A stretch of 64,000 nucleotides of DNA. Source: Diadema setosum (taxonomy: Eukaryota > Echinodermata > Echinoidea > Diadematoida > Diadematidae). This document shows, one piece after another, positions 23,473-37,400 of this stretch (positions are counted from its first letter, which is position 1; every line of letters begins with the position of its first letter). The translations under genes and the position numbers were made by a program. Under the pieces are notes generated by a model. It worked only from the letters and a program-made list of their open reading frames with translations, was not told the origin of the DNA and made no database searches. The stretch is from assembly GCF_964275005.1 (NCBI RefSeq), contig NC_092698.1, positions 28,472,447 to 28,536,446 on the forward strand, written 5' to 3'.

Positions 23473-26400
23473 ATCAAAGGATGCTCTGACACACTGTTGG
23501 GATGTGACTGCAGTTATGCTCTTGACACAGTCATGGGTCACAAATCATCCACCAGGCACTAAGTGAAAGAAATCCTTGTTCCGTTGCTGACTAATGGACA
23601 AACTTTTGTGTCGAGGGGAATGACACTAAAAACTTGGCAGTACATTAATAGGTGTAAATATTTTGTCAGTTATGATTGCAGGGCAGTCTCCTTAACTGGC
23701 ATTTACACTGGGCCTTTAAAGTCAAATGGCTGTACACATTCATGTTAAATTTTCCTCAAAGTAATAAGAGAATTGCACAATAAAAAAAATGAGAATTTTC
23801 ATTCGTAGTGAACCTATGATAAGAAAGCTAAAGAGTTTAATATTTGTAAATGTTTTGGGGACAAAAAAGGAGAAATATTGCTCACAACAAGTGAGCCTTC
23901 ATTGTGGAACAGCAGTTTACTTCAATGTGCAGTGAATCGTTTCTTGCATGTCTTTCAAACTATGTCGTGTATGAAAGGAATATCTCTTAAGAGTGGATAG
24001 CTCACTGGGTGTTTTTATCAGACAAGCAGGAAATGTAACTCTTATTACTATGTTGGCTTGTCTTATAATTTGATCTGAATTTTGTTTTATTACAGAGATG
24101 TAGGTCAAATAAGACATGCTGGCAATATTTTGCGTGAGTGATTTGAATTTGAATCTCGTAATTTCTTTGTGACTCTAGCAAGAGGGCTTTCAGAAATACC
24201 AACCTACATTTTTTTTTTAATTATATATGTATGAATCATTGCAAACTATAATCATGGCTGAAAATCATCACATTAACAGGAACCTGAGAATCCACAGTAT
24301 GTTCTTAGGTGCATTTTAATGAATAGTTAGGCAGCATGCTTTTATTCCCCAGTCATGTTTTGATTTCTTGCTTTAAGAAGCAAGGGAAAAATCCCCTATG
24401 TTTGCCTTACCAATATTTAGCAATGTGTCTCAACAAAATCGTCGAGATTGAGACAGTAATGTGTCTTCAACTTCCTCCTAGATATCCATTTAAAGCAGAG
24501 AAGGATATTTAGGGCTTCAAGTGAATAGCCTGGATGTCATTTTAAGAACAATTGTCAATGAGTCTTTCAGTGTTTTCCATCGCGACCTGGTAACAGGAAA
24601 TCCTGAGAACATCTCTGCTCAATTTAAATGTCCAGGTTGATTTCCTTTTCCACGAACCCGAAGGTAAATGTGAAGCTCAGAAGATATCAATCAAATCTAG
24701 AAAGTGTCCAGATTATTCTTTCTGCTACTCCCATTTCATTATATACTGTAGATCCTTTTTGAGAAAGCAGAGTGCTGGCAATTGACTGCAGTAATGTAAA
24801 GTTTTGTCTGATCTATTCTTGTTCTCTGACCATGAGCTGTAGAGCAAATTAATTATTTATACTTCAGGGATTGGATAGTTGAGGTATTTCACGGTAATTG
24901 CTGTTGTTGGAGGTGAATATGCAATTACTGTCAAGTACAAATGTTTGTCAAAGTATCAAGTAGATTTTTTTTTGTGTATGTAAAAAAGAATGATGGGACA
25001 TTTTACAGGCTGCAACAAACCCCCAAAAGCTTGCTTGCTTCAGGCAACCCAAACTGTCTGTAGGGCACGTAGATTTAAGCACATTTGACTATTGCATGTA
25101 CATAATCTGTTTTGAGACACTTGCTGATATGTGTGATTTAGCATTTTATTTTGTTTTTGTGTCGCTTTTCACATTGTTGTGAAAATGTTTTTTTTTCTTC
25201 CAAGTTTGTTTTCTTTTTATCTTGTCAAAGACATCGATGACAGTTTTATTATCATTTGATTTATGTATTATGGTATTGTATGATGTGTTACATGTAAGTA
25301 AATTCTTTGTTACAACTCATGTCAATCACACAATGTACATGTATTTCATGTCTTGGAAATGTATTAGTTACCTCACAAATGGTACACATAGTTGTATAAT
25401 CTCTTTAAAGTAATCTGAAATGTTGATTTTCCATAAAGGCAGATGTTTGTGTAAAATTTCCAGTCTAATTTGCTTCATCATGTTTCTTTCATTGGGGTAC
25501 AAGTAGTTCTTAGAAAACTGCATGGAATGTCATTGTATAAAGATTAAATCTTTATTTATCAAGAATGTCATGACAATAGATCTTAAAGTGATGACATCAA
25601 TGTTTTGTATGTATTTATTTGCAGTCTGTATATTTGAAGTGTTAAGTTTAAATGTAAAAAGATGAGTTTCCTTTAGATTTTCTTAAAGGGGTATCAGTAA
25701 TGTTTCTGTGTTTTCCCATAAGTATGTTTGCTGTAAATCAAAGTGTTTATGAACATGCACAACTCAACATTTGTACTCTATGAAGGAACTCTGGATTAAA
25801 GTTTACATAAACTTTTAAAGTCATGTTTGCCTACTTCTCCATTTTATATTTGTGGCTTTCAGCAATTCTGTTGACTGACGATGATTATGGCTGTCTTTTT
25901 TTGTCTTCTTATTCATCCCCTCTTCTCTTTTTCCTTTTTATTTTTTCCCTTCTTTCATACTTTCTTCTTGTAATCATGGTATGACCTAATTACAAATAGA
26001 TGATATAAAAGACATAAACAGATATACAACCATTTAATGGAAAGTTGTGTGTCAGTGTTGGTGAAAAGTGTTTGCATTGGGAGGGGTAAGCACAAAGGAA
26101 AACAGACACAAATGCAATGGCAACTAGTACTTATAAAAAATGTCAAATTCAAAGATTTTAGTTGTCTGAATGGGATGCCAGAGGAAAAAAAAAGTAAATG
26201 TCGAGCCCCTATCATATATATATATAGACACACACAAACAGCAAAAAAGAAAGCATTTTTTTTTTAACAAATTCATATTTCTCGTGGAATATTTGACCAA
26301 AAACAGTGTATTATATACCATAAAGGTAATTTAATTGGCTATACTTGCGGCAGGTCAATTAAAGGGGAAAATTTATGCACGCTTGAACACATCCGTTTCT

Positions 26401-27228
26401 CTCTTTCAAGGCACAAAAATAATGGTTGCAAAAATGAACAAGTTGTCATGTATGCGTAAGTGCTCTAAACTCCTTTCTATAACAATGAGAACAAAAGACA
26501 AATTAACCACAAGATGCATGAACTAATTTGCAAAAATAAACTTGTGATCTCTATAATGTCTTTGTAGTCGTAAATATAAAGAAAGGCAAAAAATAATTTG
26601 AGAAAATGAAGACTCTTCTGTCAAATCCAAATTCAAATGACATTAGAGAAGAAGCGATATTGACAAAAATGGTAACAATTTGAATTGTTATTGCAAACTA
26701 GGAAAATTGAAAACAATATTTGGGCCTTGAATTTGTCTCACAAATTCTTAAATTCCTACATTAAAAGAATGACAAAGAAATTTTGTTCATTTAATCACCT
26801 TTTCTGGCTTTTCTACCCAGTGGCAGAAAATTTGCATTTCTCCCCTTTAGCTTCCCACTTTGTTTTTAAGGCTATATAAAGAGATACAGTCATACGTACA
26901 CTGTATTTGTAAATGTTTATATTTTGTATGCTTGTTTGTGATTGTATATAATCTGCATGTTATTTTATGCAAGATTGATGCATATATTCACCCCCACCCC
27001 CACCTGTGTAATTATTCCCTGCCGTCTCTACCTCCTTCACTGTAGTTATCAGTTCCGCTATTGTTTTGATCATCATTATTATTTTCTATTTGTGTATATG
27101 ATATCCATGTTTTGTATCTTGTCCCCAGTCTTGACAAAGGGCAGGAAGCCCGAAAGCTATTTTATACACACTCCAAAAAGATGCGACAACCCAGGGGTTC
27201 ATCATTAGCTGAAGACACACGACTCACA

Positions 27229-27230
<2 letters not shown>
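23473..27230. other. AT-rich DNA, no gene recognised
   Basis: Short open frames only. Near 27128-27162 the text 'acaaagggcaggaagcccgaaagct' resembles a motif seen near the 3' ends of some retroelements, but this is too short to classify. Confidence 0.5.

Positions 27231-27319
<89 letters not shown>
27231..27319. repeat. Compound (TA)n-(TG)n microsatellite
   Basis: About 50 bp of TA dinucleotides, a short spacer, then about 25 bp of TG dinucleotides. Confidence 0.95.
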
Positions 27320-27606
27320 AGCTTTCAGTGTTTTTGGAACAAAGCGTCATCTTGTTTTCATCACAATCATATATTGGAGATTCTATATGAAAAAAATATA
27401 TATCAGCAAGCGACATCTGCTGTGTAGATATCAAGGAATCCGAGAATCGTGCTACATTGTAAGGTGCTACAATTTTGTTAAATATAAGTAGGTTATAACC
27501 CAGGGCAAAAAAAAAAAAATACAAAAAAAAATCTTACGGGCAGAGTTCACATGAGAAAGGGGCGTGCTATGTGACTATTCAGCTCAAAGGATGGACGGAG
27601 TGTGGT

Positions 27607-27716
27607 GTAACAACCATAGAGTCGAGATATATCAGGGAGGGTCCCACCTCCCTGGATATATCTAGCCTACATGCGTATCCTTATAAATGGCTACATCATT
27701 GTAGCTCTATGGTTAC
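27607..27716. repeat. Nested inverted repeat (hairpin)
   Basis: The inner stem 27625-27640 (agatatatcagggagg) pairs with 27647-27663. The outer stem 'gtaacaaccatagag' (from 27607) pairs with 'ctctatggttac' (27705-27716). A 150-codon plus-strand open frame (27571-28023) runs through it but matches nothing I know. Confidence 0.6.
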
Positions 27717-27719
27717 ATC

Positions 27720-29432
27720 ATTCATCGCTCCTGACCCATCATCGAAACGAAATAGTACACACGGAAAGAGTAAAGTAATCCAGACAGATCTTTATAAGGC
27801 AATTGCGTTGCCATACGGAATACGTCTGCCAGCACGTCCTGTGTTTTCGTTCAAGCGGGGCCAAATTCTTCTGATCTTGGCCTACAATACACGTCTTTCT
27901 CCTTTCTGCTGTCTGGAAAAGGTATTTAGTCCTTTTCCCAAATTTTTCTTGCCCCCACTTCTTTGGACAAGAACATCAGAAACCATGCTCTTGTTTCGTT
28001 CACCACTCACTTCGTTTCTGTAAAATGTACTTCAGTCAGCCGTTGTGAAGAAGACTTTGTTTGCCCGAAACTAGCTCGAGTAAACTTGATCACAAAATAT
28101 CGTTAGAATTGTGAAGCGAAAAGATGGCAACATGGCGTGTATAGTTTGGGCTCGTCTTTATTCAATTTATAGTCACGACGTGATATTATTACAGAAAGAA
28201 AATTGTACACCAGTTTATTTGCTTTTCAATCACAAAACTTATACCTGACGATGCACCTAAACAAGATATAGGGGCCTATCAGAGGATAGACGTAGACGAC
28301 GAACGAGTCGATTATCCAGCCAGCCACGCGCAGTTGTTGAAGTTACCTTATGCACGATAAATTGGACGTAAAATGGAGGTGCAGAAGGGTGGGGGTTAAG
28401 AAAGAAACTTTCAGTTACTTTCTTTAATTCAGGACAGACCGTTCTTGATATTACCTTTCACATTCACCAAGTAACATTATCGAAGTAGCTCACCAGACAG
28501 GAATTTACATGTGTTGTCAAGAATTAGAACTATTTCACAGAGCCTGAAAGTATTTTTTTCTTTCAATTACATCTTTACCGTAAATTTGACCCCTCCTCAA
28601 TGCACGTGGGTCAACTTGCTGATTTGTGTGTTATTTACTTTTCTCTCTCTCGCTTTCCTTGAGCAAATAAATCCGGATATATCCGAGTATAGTTCGATGA
28701 ACTGGAGTGACCCAAACGTCACCTCTAGAAAGATATATTGTTTACGGTCAGCAGGGACCTCGAAACGAAAAAGAAAATCCCCAGACGAATTAACCAGGTC
28801 AAAATGTCTGAATTGCCGTTTTTCCCTCATCTTTTTTGTTAAGTTTTTCAAAAAAAAAAAAAAAGAACAGGGGGAGGGATAAGTAAGAATTACTTTGGTT
28901 GCAGATTTTCATCGGAGGTTAATTCATTTGTTTCTGTGTTTAAAGGTGAACAGTATTTCATCATTTCTGGTTTACGGTAGTCTGGCCCGTATGGTATGAT
29001 ACCATACTTTAGGCGTTTTCAAAACACAATCTTATTCACGAAGTCATGAATGAAATGACACTTTGGGGTTGTTTAGAAATAGATATTTAACAAGACCACA
29101 AATCTTTACGTTGTGACATTGTATACACAGGAATGTACATTCGAACACGAATGACATGTCAATGCTTAGCTATCCAGGTCGAAACCGTCAACAGACAACT
29201 CAGACGAAAGAAAGTGATTAATTATTTCACCTAGTTGAAAGTATGTGTTGTTACTTGAAAAAAATTGTAATATTGGAACTACATACAAAGAGCTATATGA
29301 CTATTAGCTCCTGTAAGGACCCACGCTTATCCCTTTTCATTGCAGCGTTGTAGTTAACGAGATAACTTACGTCTTATCACTGTGTATTATTAACATGTTT
29401 GTTTGTTTGTTTTTGTTTTTGTTTTCGAGCCC
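27720..29432. other. No gene recognised; locally CpG-richer 27.7-28.4 kb
   Basis: Open frames of 150 codons (27571-28023) and 123 codons (28511-28882) on the plus strand lack recognisable domains, and the second ends in an A-run. Base composition around 27.7-28.4 kb has more CpG than the surroundings. It could be a mobile element or a promoter, but I cannot assign either. Confidence 0.4.
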
Positions 29433-30046
29433 CCTTAAAAAGGAAATCCAGTCCAAGAATAAGTTAGTCTGATAAAAAAGAGTAAAATCTTACGAATTCA
29501 ACGGTAAAAATTCGACTGAAATCGGATGAAAAATAAGGAAGTTATGACATTTTGAAGTTTTGCTCATTTCTGCAAAACAATTCTTGTATATAATATGCAG
29601 ATGATTGAGCTGACCATGCCATAATCTCACAATTTTTCATCGATCGTGTACAAAAAATGACGAAAATTCAATGTTTCTGTTATTGAAGTCCAAAACATGA
29701 TGTTATTCCTGGTTGAATAACTACAGAATAGTGATCAGTTTGATATAATCAGGATTTGAGCCTCGGACATAAATTGCGTTTGAATTAAAAACCGGAAATT
29801 TCACAATTTTATGTACAAACTATATGGCAAGTTGTGAGGGGATGACATACTCACTTTGCCATTTGCATATTCATATTGACTGTTCACTTCAAGAACTGTT
29901 TCCTCAAAAATTAGCGAAACTTCAAATTGTCATAACTTTCTTATTTTTCATCCGATTTCGATCAAAATTTTAACATTGAACTCGTAATATTTTACTCTTT
30001 TTTTCCATCAAACTGACTTATATTTGGACTGGATTTCCACTTAAGG
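29433..30046. mobile_element. 614-bp palindromic MITE (GGAAATCCAGTCCAA ends)
   Basis: The left end 'ccttaaaaaggaaatccagtcc' is inverted at the right end 'ggactggatttccacttaagg'. Arms continue with 'gaaatcggatgaaaaataa' and 'agttatgacattt', and their inverses at about 29920-29960. Non-coding. The 'TCCGATTT...CATAACTTTCTTA' type of arm is, as I remember it, typical of echinoderm repeats. Confidence 0.88.
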
Positions 30047-30938
30047 CATTAAGCTTGCCCGACCTAGCAATTACTTGCAGACGCAGAACATTTCTTCAGC
30101 GTATTTAGTAAATATACTGATGTCAATGCATTTCAGCTTGAATTCAAAAGCCTTAGCCAGTAACTATCATTCATCATCTAGGTCCTTTAAAAAAGTGTGT
30201 TTTTTTTTTTCAAATCGAATTCTTACTTTGAAAGCTCCAGTGATGTGCATTACATTTACAGGGGGTGTCGCTATGCCAGGCAAGTCACAGAGATGTTGTA
30301 CAGTAATGTCAAAGAGTGAACTCCGCTATCAAAATTACATAAACCATACAATCACGAGAAAGTAAAAGGATAGTGTAATCAAAATAGGCTTTATCGTGCT
30401 GCATGTCATCAGTTGACCTTTGCGATTTAGACATTCAAACAATGAATCAGGTTATCTGTCAGAAAATTAAATTTCCTTTCGAATCTTGAGCTCATGCAGT
30501 TCTATGAAGTATGAGATCTCAAGAGTTTTAGTTTGTGGAGACAATTGCGGAATTGTGTCAAATTCGCAGGTTCCCAATTTTTTATTGAACAAAATTATTT
30601 ATGGGTCGTTTTGTCCTCTTTACACATCTTGACTTCCACGTTTTCACAGACCACACCCTATATAGCAGTATCATGCACATTCAATGACGAATGGTTAGTC
30701 GGTCATCCTCGTGTCCGAATCTCCGGACTCCCACGCCCCATGGAACTAGGACCTGTCCACAACTGGGTCATCCAAGGCAGTGTGGATGGGTCATGTCCAC
30801 TGGTGACCTTCACTGCTTGAGCACAGGTCAAGCTCAGATTCAGGTCACAGGGCATATGGACACAACACGTGGGAATTAGCTGCTTTGATGAGTGAAGTAC
30901 AGGCGACTATATGGGTTGGTTTCTCGTTTTTTGTTTTG

Positions 30939-30969
<31 letters not shown>

Positions 30970-31566
30970 GTTGCAGAGTAAGGAAAAACTGTCACTGAGT
31001 GTTTCACTATACATGTATGTCTTTCGAGAATTCACACAATACATTTATTGTGATGTCATCGGCACAATCTACCTTATGTATGATAGTTACGGTTACGAGT
31101 CAACTTGATCGTGCGATAAAGTGGTTTTGCACTTTATTGAACGCATCAATTCAGGGAAAAGTCAAACCCGACCAGGGATTTTGACGACTAATGTGAATCG
31201 CACCTGAGTTAGTATAGTCAGACATTGGGGAAGGAATCACAAAATAGAAGCTGTGTCAGTTCTAACCTCTGCCAAGACCTGTCATTCAGTGCAAGAAGAG
31301 TAGACATGGTCGTTTGTCTAAATTGACCAAGGGGCTTGGTTTGACCAAGGATAGATATTACTGGTTTGACTATAGTCGAGCCATCACCGAGAGCCAATTT
31401 TTACCCATCGCTCCGACGCTCTCTACTTCGGCACTGTAACTCCTTTCGCTCACGGCTACCAGTGCTAACAAAAGCTTACAGGTCCCTTGAAAAATGCTGT
31501 CATCGATTAGCTCCTTATATCGTCTGGACGCATTTTGTTAGAGTTGTTCCGTGCCCTGTTTAAAAA

Positions 31567-31683
31567 TTGATAATGATAATGATGATGGTGGTGATGACGA
31601 TGATGATGCTGATGATGATGACGATGATTAAGTTATTTAGGTAGTAGTAACAGTAATAGTAGTAGTAGTATTAGTAGTAGTAA

Positions 31684-31743
<60 letters not shown>

Positions 31744-31760
31744 TAGACTAAAAGTAGTAA
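31567..31760. repeat. GAT and AGT trinucleotide microsatellites
   Basis: A GATGAT-rich stretch (about 31567-31630) is followed by a long AGT/GTA run (about 31652-31745). Confidence 0.95.
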
Positions 31761-31838
31761 TAGTAGCAGTGATGATGATAACAACAATCCAATAACAAAC
31801 AAGGTCATTGCTCGACATCGTCGTCGTCGTCACCGTCA

Positions 31839-31991
31839 TTAGGGAGCTTTAGATTTTAGACGCGCGGACGTTCAAAGGGGAAAAAACATGGTCTGAGCGT
31901 GCGCAGTAGCGCACGTCAAGTTACTGCGCACGCTCAGACCATGTTTTTTTCTCTTTGAACGTCCGCGCGTCTAAAATCTAAAGCTCCCTAA
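31839..31991. mobile_element. Near-perfect 153-bp palindrome (70-bp arms)
   Basis: Arms 31839-31908 and 31922-31991 are inverse copies with only two mismatches, around a 13-bp loop. The termini are TTAGGGAGCTTTAGA and its inverse; a TA direct repeat could be the target duplication. GC-rich inner arms contain CGCGCGGACG and GCGTGCGCAGTA. It has the form of a young MITE that can extrude as a cruciform or, if transcribed, fold as a long hairpin. Confidence 0.9.
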
Positions 31992-32067
31992 TATCATCAT
32001 CTATCATCACCATCATCACCATCACCACCACCACCACCACCACCACCACCACCACCACCATCACCAC

Positions 32068-32135
<68 letters not shown>
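31992..32135. repeat. (CAC)n(CAT)n microsatellite
   Basis: ATC/ACC triplets for about 140 bp directly after the palindrome. They are complementary in kind to the GAT run on its left side. Confidence 0.95.
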
Positions 32136-32136
<1 letters not shown>

Positions 32137-33404
32137 TTCTTTTGCATTCCAGAGGGGTAAGATTTGCCTATTGATTGCCAACGATATACCCTGGCAACAT
32201 GCATGGATTCCCTCCTCATTCCGTGAACTTTTATTCGAATCCATCTGTCGTGCTGCTTCCCCCGTCTCTTCTCCCCCCAACCCCCCCCCCCCGTCTCTGC
32301 CTCTCCATTACTCCCCCCCCCCCCCCTCTTCTCCCTCTATTTTCTCTTTCATCAGTGTGGTGACTGGATATTGATATAAACCAATAGCATATCTACTTGT
32401 CATCATGTTCATGAATCCTGAATAAAGGGGATGGGTGGAGGAGGAGGAAGGAAAAAAATACTTCTCATGAATCTCACATGACAACAGGGTGCGTGCATCC
32501 CCGGAGAGCGTTGAGTGATGCATGGGTCTCACGATGTCTCCCCAACCCCCATTTTACCCCTTCTCAGCATACAGTGTTGCCTAGTCCCACCTTTGGATTG
32601 AACGATGTCACCGCGGGACCACAAGTACCCAAATAACACTGAGTAAATATTTCTCAAGGGACATTGAAAGGGCGTTCAGACATCTGATACTATTTCAGGT
32701 AGTTAGGAATCACTTGACTACAAGTCATATTTTGAAACTAGATATGACTATGATCCCAACGTGAAGCCAAGACATCACCTTCCTGGATCGCTAGGAAAAT
32801 TGACGTGGATAAGTCTCGTAGGTTTTACATTACCATCCATGAGTTAAATGTTAACGTACTTGTGTCATATTACGGGAAATTCATCCCCAAATCAAAGTTA
32901 CACATCAGTCATTATGTCTATTCAGTATTGTAACTGCCTACTTTTCTAACTGGAGGTAGAACACTAGACGTATTGCTTTCTTCCCTGTCCATTTTTGTCT
33001 TTCGGATTAGCTATGTGATATAACCTGTTATGTTGTTTTTCCAGAAGACACCTGTATATTCAACATTTCTGTCTGATTTACCTCTTCATGCTCGAATACT
33101 GCCCAAGGATTTTTGGTGAACGAATAACATAGAGAATGGCTTCTCGGCAGAGGTTTCATACCTCGTGCATGATTGCTACTCCTCCTCACCAGTTTTTTTT
33201 TTCCCTCCCCCATCAAGTGCCATTCTTCCCTCCATCGTTTCCTCCCAAAGTCATCGACCAGACCCCTTCCTCTCCCCAATCCTTTACCTCAACATTCTCT
33301 ACTTCACCACCTCTTGCCTTCCTTTTTTGAAAGCTCTGCAGGGAATATTTTTCCTCCTTCAATGCAAGAGGAAAACTTCATTTGAAATACATAACCTTCT
33401 ACAG

Positions 33405-33568
33405 CAGGGGCGGAATAAGGAATTTCATAAGGGGAGGCGCCTTTACAAAATTAAAGGGCGGGGGGGGGGGGGCACACATGCTCCCCATTTTTCTTTTTAT
33501 TTCTTTTGTTTTAAACAAAAATAAAGAGGGGGGCGCGCCCAGTGCGCCCCCCTCTGGATCCGCCACTG
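33405..33568. mobile_element. hAT-like MITE with CAG-GGCGGA ends
   Basis: The left end CAGGGGCGGAATAAGGA and the right end TCTGGATCCGCCACTG are inverted relatives of the widespread CAGTGGCGGATCC terminus of hAT-type non-autonomous elements. Inside are GGCGC / GCGCC blocks and a G-run. I saw no clean 8-bp target duplication. Confidence 0.7.
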
Positions 33569-34228
33569 AGTGAGAATAAATTGTGAATATATAAATGCAG
33601 CATAATGTTGGACTATGAGATTAGTCAACTATATATATGCTTTTCCTGGACATACTAAAACTGATGCCGCTTCCCCTTGGCCTTGTTATAACAAGGTCAG
33701 ATCTACCAAGATACCTGATGTAACAGGTAATTTTTCCAGTCCCATCCCTTTCGTATTCTTTTGTTAATATCCCTGATATAACAAGATACCTGATATATTG
33801 AATGAATTTGAGCGGTCACGAGCAGCTTGTTATGACATGGTTCCCCTCTCTATATATCTTATACAGATATACATGATATGTTTTCAGTGAACTTCTTGTA
33901 AGGTGAGGATATAAAAATAATAACTTGGTACAGGTCAAAGCATATATTCATTTGTCCTTCTGCAATAATATTCTACTCTCAGTCACAAAATGTACAATAT
34001 GGTAAATTGTGTGTGAAAATTGGACTAGCGCATGTTTGGATTTATGCAAGGGTTGCAGGGTTAGCAGTCACAGTTCCTTGTCAGTCCCACATACTCAAAA
34101 CAGAAATGATATAGCAAACATATGTTGTCTCCACAATGTTCCTGATTGCACAGCAGTACATCACTGATTAAGTTGGAATGTAATCACTCTTGTGTCATTA
34201 CGATCCTGTGAGCATTTTCATGATTGCT

Positions 34229-34447
34229 TACTGTAAAAGTTGATACATGTATTTTCCTGCCACTAATTTTTCACGTTCGGCTGGGCAAGAAGAGTTTCAT
34301 GTGTTTTTAAATTCCGCGGAATCAAGACAACTACTGGAACATACGGCAAGCAAAACTATTTGCGTGCTTTTATTTTTGCGTGAGCTTCTCTGGTTGGGCG
34401 TAATGTGCACAAATTTCAACACTGCGAAAATTTCCACTTTTACAGTA
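34229..34447. mobile_element. MITE with TACTGTAAAAGT ends
   Basis: TACTGTAAAAGT at 34229 is inverted as ACTTTTACAGTA at 34435-34446. The interior contains GCGAAAA/TTTTTGCG motifs as in the other ACTGTA-ended elements of the window. Non-coding. Confidence 0.65.
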
Positions 34448-37400
34448 ACAAAACAAAAAAGCAGTATGAAACCCTTAGCAAGGGTTTCCATCTGTCAACT
34501 TGAAGCTGCAAATTGGCAAGGTAGAGCAAACACACAAAGAAAACTTGACAAAGACACGACAACTCAAAATGATATTGGATTGATGAGTCACAAATCACAT
34601 TCTGTCCTTTAATTCCTGTTGCACATTTTGCCAATTTGATATACTTGCATGATCAATTTGCATTCCTTCAAAGACACTTGCAATAACTGATTCTGTACAC
34701 AATTATATTTACACATCATATAAGTATATATCACACATGTCCACACATTTACATACTGATAATGTCCTATTACTGTACAATCTATGTGAAATGAATAATA
34801 AAACCATTTAACCACGGAGATGTGACTTAAAATAGTGACATTGTGAACTTTCTCATGGAAGAGAAAATCATTTAAAATAAGGCAACATCTGAAGACAAGA
34901 CTATCTTGAAAACAAGGTAAAGATGATATATTTTGTGCTGCACCATTGGATTATTCAAGAGCAAACCCTATTAGATCATGCTTGCACTAAGATATCAGCT
35001 GAATATGACATAGAATTGAGTGCTGTTTTAACATTTCTTTTTAGTACAAGAAAATATGAACTACATAAAGAAGAAAGAAGAAGAAAGGAAACCAATGTGT
35101 AAGATACTGACTCAGTAGATAAATACTACAGGTATACAACCTTGTATTACTTTATATGGAAATAAAATTATTTGAATTAAAATGTAAAAATTGAAATTGA
35201 ATTTGGCTTCCGCTAATATTCATCTATTGTTACCACAGACCAAGTGTGAAATGATGTTGCACAAAGAAGCCCTAATCACACTGTGCAACAAACACTTCAG
35301 ACATGGATGAAAGGTTTTGATCAATGGTAAGCAGCACTTTCAAGCATGTTGAATACTGTGCAAGAGTCCAGGTCAGATCGTAGCAGGTTTTGGACAAAAA
35401 AAGCATCTAATATGGCCAAACATGACTGATGTGCATTGATAACAACAGGAGCTTATCATTTGTATAATTGCCTATAACTCTACTCTCAACACAAGTACAT
35501 TGACTAAAATTTTCCCACAATTTACAGAAAACTAGAGATGTTTGACCAAATACTTTCAAAGGGCTTTTGTTGTTCCTAATGATTACTGTTCAAGTCACCA
35601 GAGCTAAAGTGGATCTTATGAAGCAATTGCACGCTCCTAACAAAACACAAATAGATACCGAGACTTGGTGTCACATGACCTCATCATGTGACCCACAGGA
35701 TTTGTTGTCAAGGTCTTTGCATCCAGTAAACAGTTCATTAGAGCTTCTTCTTCTGTGCAGTTTACAGAAATAAAGCTGCTGTTAGTACACAGGGTGCTGT
35801 TCATTCATTGCAATCCTACGAGGACTCACAACCCCCCGTAAGATTTCGTCCATAAAAATATGCTTCCAGAGAAAAACCGTCGTCAAAACTTTTCCTCATT
35901 ACCAACAACGACTAAAGTGATACCCTTTAAAAAAAAGAGAAAAAAAAAATCTCCATGAGACTAAAATATCTTCAGCGTGAGAATGCCATGGTTAAATGGC
36001 ACGGTGAAAAGCGCTTGCATGAGAATGAGAGGCATTTACAATAGGCTACAATAATAAAGCGAATTACCAACCACCGTGCATTTTCTTGATCCTCTGTGCC
36101 CATCACAAACACTCGTACATCGCTGTAAAGAAGAACCAGCCTGTGAGAGAGGTGCAAGTGCTGGAGAGTACGGGTTCATAGGACATGTGTTGGCTAAGTT
36201 CATAGCCTAAGATGTGTTGGTCATTTGAATGCGACAAACAAAATCATTTTGTAGATAAAATTTGCAGCATTTGCATCTAAAATGCACAACTGCATTATTT
36301 TCCACGAAGGAAATTGTATAACATCTAAATACAAAACAAAAGGTGCCCACATATCTTTGGGTGTGTTGAACAATACTGTACTTCACATTCCAATTACATT
36401 GGGGATAATTTCTACCTTAAACAGTAAAAACAATAAAAAAAAACAACAACAACAAATTGCAGTATTACCATAGCAGAATTTGCTGCATCATGTTGAAACA
36501 TTGATTTTTTTCTCTCGGCAAGTGTATTAACTCCCCTTTGGGGCCTTGAAGTATTTACTGAGACCCATCTAATCAAAGAAGTACCATATTTTCCTTGTGG
36601 ATTAAAAAACAACAACAACAACATCACAATGCTCATACACTAATTGCAGCAATGTATGATGCATGCCATAATGAAAAACAAAAAGTGGCATACCAGTAAT
36701 GGATATGATTAATAAAATCATACCTGTGAATGGATACATTTCATTAAGATAGTGCGTGAGAGAATGCCAAATATCTATTTTAAGATGCAGGCATGTTGCT
36801 GGAAAGTAAAATATCTTCAAATATTTAAAAACTATCAAGTAAACACACAGACAAACTGTGTACCTCCTATTGAAACATTTGTTCGGTATATATACGCAAA
36901 ATTTGGCATACCAGATTTCAGGTGCTTTGTGATGGTTACACAAAGAATTAAGTATCAATTGGAGTATGTATATGTTCAGCTTGTATGCAGCCTAAAATAA
37001 AATGCCTGAACCTTCTTAAATACAATCTCCCTAAATTAGGCATTGCTATTTTAAGGGAAACTCATCATACAAAGAAGCAAAAAAAAAAAAAAGAAAAAAA
37101 AGAAAAGACGACTACCTTGTTTTATCAGGTTTTTCACTATATCAGAGTATACAAACAGAGAGATATCAAGAGTTGGGGCCTGCAAAATCACCTTCTTATA
37201 TTAAAGAGGGTTTTGTTAGGTCCGACCGCTCTGTAACGAGGTTCCACTGTACTGCAGTGTGCACCCTCTCTTTGTTCAACAGACGCAAGTGACCTTCGTA
37301 AAAACAATAATGTGGGTTACTACAGGCTCTCTACATGCATACAGCAAATTTATGACAGTACAATGTGCACTTCCAATATCAATTTAGACCCTTCAGATAC

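Noticed and set aside
27571-28023. 150-codon plus-strand open frame
   Set aside because: It runs through a hairpin repeat, has no recognisable motif, and no splice or promoter signal ties it to a gene.
28511-28882. 123-codon plus-strand open frame
   Set aside because: It has no recognisable domain and ends in an A homopolymer, so it is probably chance.
30680-30880. GC-richer open stretch that looks exon-like
   Set aside because: No splice-supported frame and no family similarity that I recognise.
31633-32280. Open frames of poly-Leu, poly-Met and poly-Val
   Set aside because: These are triplet microsatellites read in frame, not genes.
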